Assembly (NCBI GenBank): GCA_033964015.1
Contig: CM066923.1
Location: 21,687,739-21,751,738 of the forward strand
Origin: Scolanthus callimorphus
Lineage: Eukaryota > Cnidaria > Anthozoa > Actiniaria > Edwardsiidae
Length of the DNA stretch: 64,000 nucleotides
Direction: 5' to 3'
A model generated the notes under the pieces. That model saw nothing but the letters and a program-made list of their open reading frames with translations. It was not told the DNA's origin and did not search any database. The position numbers were made by a program, and so were the translations under genes. Positions within the stretch are counted from its first letter, which is position 1. Every line of letters begins with the position of its first letter. Positions 58,601 through 64,000 of the stretch are shown here, piece by piece.

Positions 58601-61600
58601 ATCTAATATAGATGCTGCAGAGTGGAAGTTGGAAGTAGAAAGAGTGCTGCCTTTGCTAAAGGTGCATCTGAGAACAGACAACAAGGTACATAGCATAGAC
58701 AAAGAGAAAAATGGGAAATACAGCAAAATAATATATTGAAGCAAATGCAGGGAAATTACCTGCAGAGCAAGCAGATTTGTCTGAGTAAAAAAACTGGAAC
58801 GTGAAATGTACAACAGAGATGTTGGAAGCTGAGCCGATGGAAACTGGCTGATTGCATTTTTAAACCACACCGGGGTGAGGACCTACGGAAAATTTTCCAG
58901 AGGCCTGTATTTGACTCTTGGAAATTCCAAGGGAGGGGGTATGTCTGGAGACTGGAAATTCCAAGCGAAAGGTTAAAAAAGGTGACTTTCCAGGGACATT
59001 TTATCAAAACATAGATTTTCCAGGGGTATTTCGCCAGAAAAAAAAAACGGAAATTCCAGGGGACGGGGTCGTTTATGAGTTTGGTCCAGGGGGTCTGTTT
59101 CACGAGTGGAAATTCCAGGGGAGGGGGTCTTTTTAAGGGAGGTCCTCAACCCCCCAAGCTTGCGCTGTTTTCGAAGCAAAAACACTGACGCCATTCTTGT
59201 AAAACCAGTCAAACCAGTCAAGTACGTCCACGATCCTGGACGAGGTTGTGACATTTGTGTCACAACCTTCAAGAAGTGGCCTCTGCTAGCAGGGAAAGAC
59301 TGATGATAATGATGATTCCATACCCTAGATTGTTTCTCTTCTCAATAAATTAGTTGAATTATTTTCATCAGGATTGGAGAACGCATTACGAACAGATGCA
59401 GCAACACAGCGAGGGGATCAAGTCCTCCCTGAACGAGACGAAGGGCCACCTGGACAAGCTACACCATGAAATCAGTAGAACACTGGAGAAGATTGGCAGT
59501 AGAGAGAAATACATCAACAATCAGGTATTCAGCTATTCGTACTGTTAATTCCTAGAAAACCTAGAGTCTTGGAATTTTATTTTAACCCTGAAAAGTCCTT
59601 GAAACTCGTGGAGTCGTACAGACGTTTGCTTAGCAGGATCCACGATTTTTCACAAGCTTTACGAAGGAACCGTGTTCCCAACATTTTTATACATTTTATT
59701 TTATTCTATTCCTTTTTGACTACTGTAACGTATATTGAAAACCACCACAAAGAAGTTCCTTATATACGTTAGGAGTATGAACTAAGTAGGAACTGGCGTA
59801 TGAACTATACCCTGCAAGCAGAGCTTTCTGTCTGTCAGCCTTTTGCAACATACGAAGTTAGTCACGTGTCATGCATTCGCGTAGTTGTTTTGTTTTTTCC
59901 CATGGGGCGAGATAACAAAGAAAACAGCGCGTGACAGCCAATTCGCGAAGGCTAGCAACAAAACGAGAGAGCGAAATATCAAGCCTCTGCTAGCAGGGTA
60001 TATGGACTATGTCTTAGGAGAACTATGCACATTAATACCTAAAGTATCTGTTGCTGTTTATTTTTCAGCTCGAGCACCTGCTGCAAGAATTCAGAAGTTT
60101 GCAAGACAATCTGGCCGAGGTAGAGTAATAGTAAGAGTACTTAATTTGACCCCCTCAGGGACGGCGGAAAGTTTTCAAAGTCGGGGGGGGGGGGGAGGGG
60201 GGAGGCTCATTAGTTAGATTGTATGGCGAGTTGGGGTGACTGAGTTTAGTGAAAATGTATGAAAACTTGCCGAAATGTGGGGGTGGGGGAGGGCTAAAGC
60301 CACTCTAGTCCCCCCCCCCCCCCCCTGGTTCCGCCATCCCTATCCCTCCCTCCCTTCCCCTTCCTTTGACCTCCTGTCTATGGTCTAGTGGCCTGAACTT
60401 GTAACACGACGTTCTGATAGAGCAATAGAATGTATCCCCACACTTACTGTAGCTCTCTTGTCATGATGATGACTTAGAAATCTATTTTAGCTCGAAAATC
60501 CCATTTTGACGCTCTCGCTTCTTATTGGCAAAATCGTTTTCACTATTTCACATTTTGCGGTTTGTGTGATAGCATGCTTATGCAGTACAAAAAACCACTA
60601 TCCTTGCCTACCGAAAGAATTAAAGGATCTATCTCAACCTGCCCATATAATGTACTGCTGTGTTTTTGTTTAAATGATTCATTACCAACTATAACGAGTT
60701 TCTTGCGCTTAGTAAAAATACTCTTAAACCTGAACACTTTTTGTTGAGTCTCTGTTATCGAAAATGGCGGCGAAGCAGTGAAGGTTGAAACGGATCCTTT
60801 AGTAAAAAAAGGTTCAAAGCTTCTGTAAAAAAATGCTTCATGTATCTCACTTCGTCTTTTTCGGAGACATGTAATGAGAGCACCTAAAACGTAGTTATTT
60901 CACACTGAGTGTAAATTAGCAAGGCAAGACCATCGGGGACTAGGAGCTGCGAGAGCCCTTGATTCATTTTCGTTTTCAGAAAATCAGGCTCCACCAAATG
61001 TTGCTATTTAATGTTTGTTGACATATTTTACTATCTTTTCCCATGTTTCAGACCAAGGAACGTTACAGACAAGGCAGTGGAGGAGTGACAGAGCTCACCA
61101 AGTCTTTAGCACAGGTAATACGGCGAAAATAGGATGTTTTTCTTGGAGTCTATTTCGCAAGGCAAGGACAAATAATCCCTGCAACGTTCAGTGCTGTTAG
61201 AACAAGCCGGCGACCGCCGGAGCTCCGCCGGTTACGCTATTCTACGTTTCGCTGCTTCATCGGATCCCAGATAAAAGCCCAATAGGCCACTTGAACTAAC
61301 TGGGTCACGTGACCCCAACTACCTCGTAGCGAGAAGTTTTGTCCAAGGCCATTTGCACTAACTGGGTCACGTGATCCAAATCCCATACCTTCTGAATAAA
61401 ATCTTGAAAATTCAACTCGCTGCCATTTGCCCCAGGTTAAAGATTTTAAGCTGAAACTTGAGTTTCTGACTAATATAATTGGTTCTTGGTATTTCTGAAA
61501 TTGATTTTGACAAAACATCTCGTTAAGAGGAAATGGCCTATTCCGGAAATACAATAAGAACCAATTAATATTAGTCAGAAACTGAAGTTTCAGCATAAAA

Positions 61601-63135
61601 TCTCTAATCCGGAGCAAATGTCAGCGAGTTGAATTTTCAAGATTTTACTCAGAATGTATTGGATGTGGGTCGCGTGACCCAGTTAGTGGAATTGGCCCAT
61701 TGAGCCACGTGAAATTAGCTAAACTGGGCCGGCTACTTTTTTGAATAACCGCCTGCTTAAAACATTCTGACAGCACTGAACGTTGCTCTGTTTGATGCAG
61801 ATAACTGAAGAGCTGGAATCAGTGAAAGCTCAGATGGATGAGCGTGGTACGAACATGACCGATGCAGGCCCTCTGGTACGCATAAAACAGTCCTTGACAA
61901 GATTAAAACAAGAAGTTCAACAGATGGAAGTCCGAATAGGAGTGGTGAGTGTAGCTTACGTGTGTGCGTGTGCACTACCCCCTGGAATGAGCTGGTGGAT
62001 CTTTCCAACAAAATGAGCGCGCGCTAGTACTGCGTGTGCACTACCCCTGGAATGAGCTGGTGGATCATTCCAACAAAATGAGCGCGCGCTAGTACTGCGT
62101 GTGCACTACCCCCTTGAATGAGCTGGTGGATCATTCCAACAAAATGAGCGCGCGCTAGTACTGCGTGTGCACTACCCCCTGGAATGAGCTGGTGGATCTT
62201 TCCAACAAAATGAGAGCGCGCTAGTACTGCGTGTGCACTACCCCCTGGAATGAGCTGATGGATCATTCCAACAAAATGAGCGCGCGCTAGTACTGCGTGT
62301 GCACTACCCCTGGAATGAGCTGGTGGATCATTCCAACAAAATGAGCGCGCGCTAGCCTGTAGCCTAGTCTCCCGCGCAGCCCGTCGTCGGTCACGCAACG
62401 CCTCCTCCCTCACGAACAAAGGACGGACTGCGCGAGAGACTAGCCTGTAGAAAAAGAAACCAAAAAACTCCACGCCATAACTGTTGAGGCTTCTTACTAC
62501 TTTTACAGCCAAAGTTGCCTTTAATAAAAAAAAAAAATGAATAAATGGGGAAATTTGATGTTTACAACGAGTATTATATGAAGTTTGAACATGCGAAAAT
62601 TATTCGATGTAGTGTCTTGGACAGAACTACGCTATTGTAAAACGCTAAATGTTGAGTGAAATAGGCACCATAGACCAAATCGGCTAACTAGGTTTACATC
62701 GCGTTGCCACCCAATTCAGATCATGTGATGATTCGCTTGGGTGGATACTTTTACTGAATTTTGATACTTCTGCTCACACACTCATGCAAACTGTTGAGTG
62801 AGAAGAATTTGAAAATTGTAATCGCCCAAAAAAATAATCACATAATCAAGATGAAAACACCGTTATCCGATTTGGTTTATTGGCCGATAGTTGCCCGCAA
62901 AAGCGAAAAATGGAATTGCGCCGAAATTCTACACGAATGGTTGACTATCTATTGACTCGTAGAAGCATCCATTGACTCTTAGTCTATTTGTCAAATATAT
63001 CTCAGAAACTTATCATTTTTCCGTTGTTAGGTCGAACATTCCCTACTTTCGGCGAAGCTTCGCGACCGAAGTGCATTACGGGAAGACATGGACGCCCCAG
63101 TAAGTGACAACTTTGGCCAGTTCAAGGACTACTAG
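49673..63135 (+). CDS. IFT57: Intraflagellar transport protein 57 (IFT-B subunit), complete
   Basis: Thirteen exons: 49673-49833, 53117-53225, 54038-54091, 54560-54613, 54691-54755, 56191-56281, 57062-57142, 58563-58685, 59372-59524, 60069-60119, 61052-61114, 61801-61944 and 63031-63135. They join in phase to 1,254 nt, 417 residues, close to the human 429. IFT57 is a peripheral IFT-B subunit needed for cilium assembly, pairing with IFT20 by coiled coil. The N-terminal calponin-homology-like part (about 30-145) shows MEDLLEKLKLLDY, HYFALATNPGEQF, SLAAWLLN, YDDPNATISNIL and FPPAKLKTGSGEQ. An acidic linker, about 150-205, precedes a long coiled coil with EWKLEVERVLPLLKVHLRTD, ISRTLEKI, SREKYINNQLE and MTDAGPLVRIKQSLTRLKQE. 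The stop is TAG 63133-63135. All splice sites are GT-AG and there are no frame breaks. Confidence 0.97.
50326..52353. mobile_element. CACTA-type (EnSpm/CMC) non-autonomous transposon in IFT57 intron 1
   Basis: The termini CACTACTGGAAGGAACC (50326-50342) and the exact reverse complement (52337-52353) are flanked by AGC on both sides (50323-50325 and 52354-52356). The 3-bp duplication and CACTA ends define the superfamily. Both subterminal regions hold many copies of catgtgaaat or its complement, a known feature of CACTA elements. No transposase was recognised. A possible minus-strand mini-exon near 51555-51600 (YYQRKAEAMLPEE then a gtgagt donor) may be a remnant gene piece. Confidence 0.82.
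52624..52682. repeat. G-rich low-complexity tract
   Basis: Runs of 5 to about 17 G separated by one or two other bases, in IFT57 intron 1. It could form a G-quadruplex; its exact length may be unreliable. Confidence 0.8.
53300..53820. other. Unidentified stretch in IFT57 intron 2, possible repeat remnant
   Basis: Higher GC than the flanks, with a 94-codon open frame at 53408-53689. The frame starts and ends without splice sites and matches no recognised family. It may be a decayed element. Confidence 0.3.
54416..54550 (+). mobile_element. tRNA-derived SINE-like sequence
   Basis: Contains an A-box-like tggcccagtg and, about 46 bases later, a B-box-like gagtttgaatccc, the spacing of a polymerase III internal promoter. 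It does not fold into a clean tRNA. It lies in an IFT57 intron just before exon 4. Confidence 0.4.
55195..55871. mobile_element. MITE, 677 bp, about 40-bp TIRs, GAT flanks
   Basis: The ends tagtctagtcg followed by cagagggggttcacgtgcac are mirrored with one base difference. GAT flanks both sides (55192-55194 and 55872-55874). The interior is non-coding. It is in IFT57 intron 5. Confidence 0.75.
57193..57363. mobile_element. Inverted-repeat element
   Basis: The ends atgtcctctgatttt / aaaatcagaggacat are perfectly inverted, in IFT57 intron 7. Confidence 0.65.
57460..57547. mobile_element. Small inverted-repeat element
   Basis: tacagtaaaaacctgcgtta is mirrored by tgcgggtttttactgta. It sits about 100 bases after the preceding element. 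Confidence 0.65.
57834..57931. repeat. 21-bp tandem repeat, about five copies
   Basis: The unit aaaacgaaaagtttgggtgtc. Because 21 is a multiple of three, it leaves a long artificial open frame on the minus strand. Confidence 0.9.
57984..58225. mobile_element. MITE-like inverted element
   Basis: Imperfect ends tacctcgtacccaggcg and cgcctagggacgaggca, with internal inverted pairs around ttcccatgatgc, in IFT57 intron 7. Confidence 0.55.
58905..59140. repeat. Low-complexity ggaaattccagggga repeats
   Basis: Irregular repeats of aattccaggggagggggt in IFT57 intron 8; the same motif recurs at least five times. Confidence 0.65.
60182..60326. repeat. Poly-G tract and poly-C tract
   Basis: A G-run near 60182-60200 and a C-run near 60309-60326 flank about 110 bases, giving an inverted pair of homopolymers just after IFT57 exon 10. 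Run lengths may be inaccurate. Confidence 0.65.
61348..61697. mobile_element. Foldback element, arms about 150 bp
   Basis: The left arm (ctgggtcacgtgatccaaat, ttctgactaatat) and the mirrored right arm (atattagtcagaaactga, gggtcgcgtgacccagtt) meet near 61520. A single arm of the same family is at 19895-20060. It is in IFT57 intron 11. Confidence 0.8.
61960..62356. repeat. 66-bp minisatellite, six copies
   Basis: tgcactacccc recurs at 61971, 62037, 62102, 62168, 62234 and 62300. The unit contains ggaatgagctggtggatc and aaaatgagcgcgcgctagt. It begins about 15 bases after the IFT57 exon 12 donor (61945). The minus strand is open throughout because 66 is divisible by three. Confidence 0.92.
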
Positions 63136-63337
63136 AGCAGTCAGCTCAATGTGCACAGGCTAGACATTATAAAGTCTGTCTGACATGTTGTATAAAGCTC
63201 CGACCTTCGTATCGTAAAAGATTCGTTTGAATATCGGACTCGCTTGGGTTCCCTGTGGATTTTACACGCAGTGATGATACCTCTGAATTCTGTCGCATTT
63301 TCGCGCTCAGAGCCTTTCGATCATGCTGACTGTGGGC

Positions 63338-63506
63338 AGCCTGTGTAGCGGCTCTAAAAGGAAAGGGAGGGAGTCGGGGCGAGCGAAAACCGGAAATGGC
63401 GCGGGCCAAATGTGTTCTGGGAAGGGAGAACCCTTGCGGCCCGCGCCATTTCCGGTTTTCGCTCGCCCCGACTACCTCCTTTCCTTTTAGAGCCGCTACG
63501 CAGGCT
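63338..63506. mobile_element. Foldback element with about 70-bp arms
   Basis: agcggctctaaaaggaaagg ... gaaaaccggaaatggcgcgg is mirrored after a 30-base spacer. It lies 200 bases downstream of the IFT57 stop codon. Confidence 0.85.
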
Positions 63507-64000
63507 AGACTGTGGGTGGGAGGCTCTGGTGCCAGAATCTGGGACATCTGACATAAATGTTGACCGTCTTTGTCGGTTAGGCGAATTTCAAAATGGCGAG
63601 CGGGAATATCTGCCTATGATTGTCTGGCGCCAGGGCCCACGACAAACAACAAACAGCTCAAAAACAACTGTGTTGGCTCTGGAGACTGCATGACTGCATG
63701 CCGCAGTTCTTAAAGCATAATACGGAAGCTACCAGGAACTAAACAAGAGCGAGCGATATCAGCCTTTGTCTGTCTTCCATCTAGATTATGGGACGCTCTA
63801 TTCATCTTGCCTTTTCACGCGAAACGTACGTCGCATGTACATAAGTCAGCCACTAGGTTTTTTGTAAGGCCTTGTGTGTTTAGCGTAGATTGTCAGCCAT
63901 CCAGTTAGCACCACAGGTATCCCACACCCTTGAGAGTTCACGTGCTCCAATAGCATAGATTTTTGCGCTCGCCCCCGGGACCGCGCGCCTCAAAATTCCA
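63507..64000. other. Window end, nothing recognised
   Basis: Contains an AAAATGGCG context at 63589 that resembles a start codon, but the frame closes within a few codons and no donor is convincing. Confidence 0.4.

Noticed and set aside
62024..62512. 162-codon minus-strand frame
   Set aside because: Created by the 66-bp minisatellite, whose unit is a multiple of three.

Overview
This is an intron-rich eukaryotic segment of animal type. The complete proteasome-chaperone and intraflagellar-transport genes, the secreted FN3/Frizzled-CRD and PAN/F5-8C proteins, and the very dense short inverted-repeat elements together suggest an anthozoan cnidarian such as a stony coral. The taxon is an inference; the sequence shows only an invertebrate-like metazoan genome with GT-AG introns. 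No bacterial-style operon, CRISPR array, rRNA or convincing tRNA gene was seen.

Layout. (1) 210-5480, plus strand: the 3' part of a gene for a multidomain extracellular protein, two fibronectin-III domains followed by three Frizzled-type cysteine-rich domains in four exons, with three single-base frame breaks. (2) 9311-15377, plus: five exons of a secreted PAN/apple-like plus F5/8 type C (discoidin) protein, its introns filled with foldback elements. (3) 15.4-32.2 kb: repeat territory. It holds Harbinger-like MITEs with TWA target duplications and a diverged tandem duplication (20.1-24.6 kb) in which one copy carries a MITE that the other lacks. (4) 32253-33231, plus: an intronless class A GPCR with one homopolymer frame break. 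(5) 33.2-44.4 kb: AT-rich and gene-poor, with a higher-order tandem repeat and a 2.26-kb DNA transposon with a 6-bp target duplication. (6) 44408-49254, minus: PSMD9, seven exons, intact. (7) 49673-63135, plus: IFT57, thirteen exons, intact. It is divergent from PSMD9 with 418 bp between the start codons. Its first intron carries a 2.03-kb CACTA-type element and intron 12 opens with a 66-bp minisatellite.

How the parts relate: PSMD9 and IFT57 form a head-to-head pair that probably shares a promoter region. The two secreted-protein genes are unrelated neighbours, though both encode extracellular adhesion or ligand-binding domains. All reading-frame breaks seen are one-base length changes in short homopolymers and lie in the Frizzled-CRD and GPCR genes. 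About 1.86 kb of PSMD9/IFT57 coding sequence has none. Both assembly error and recent decay remain possible.
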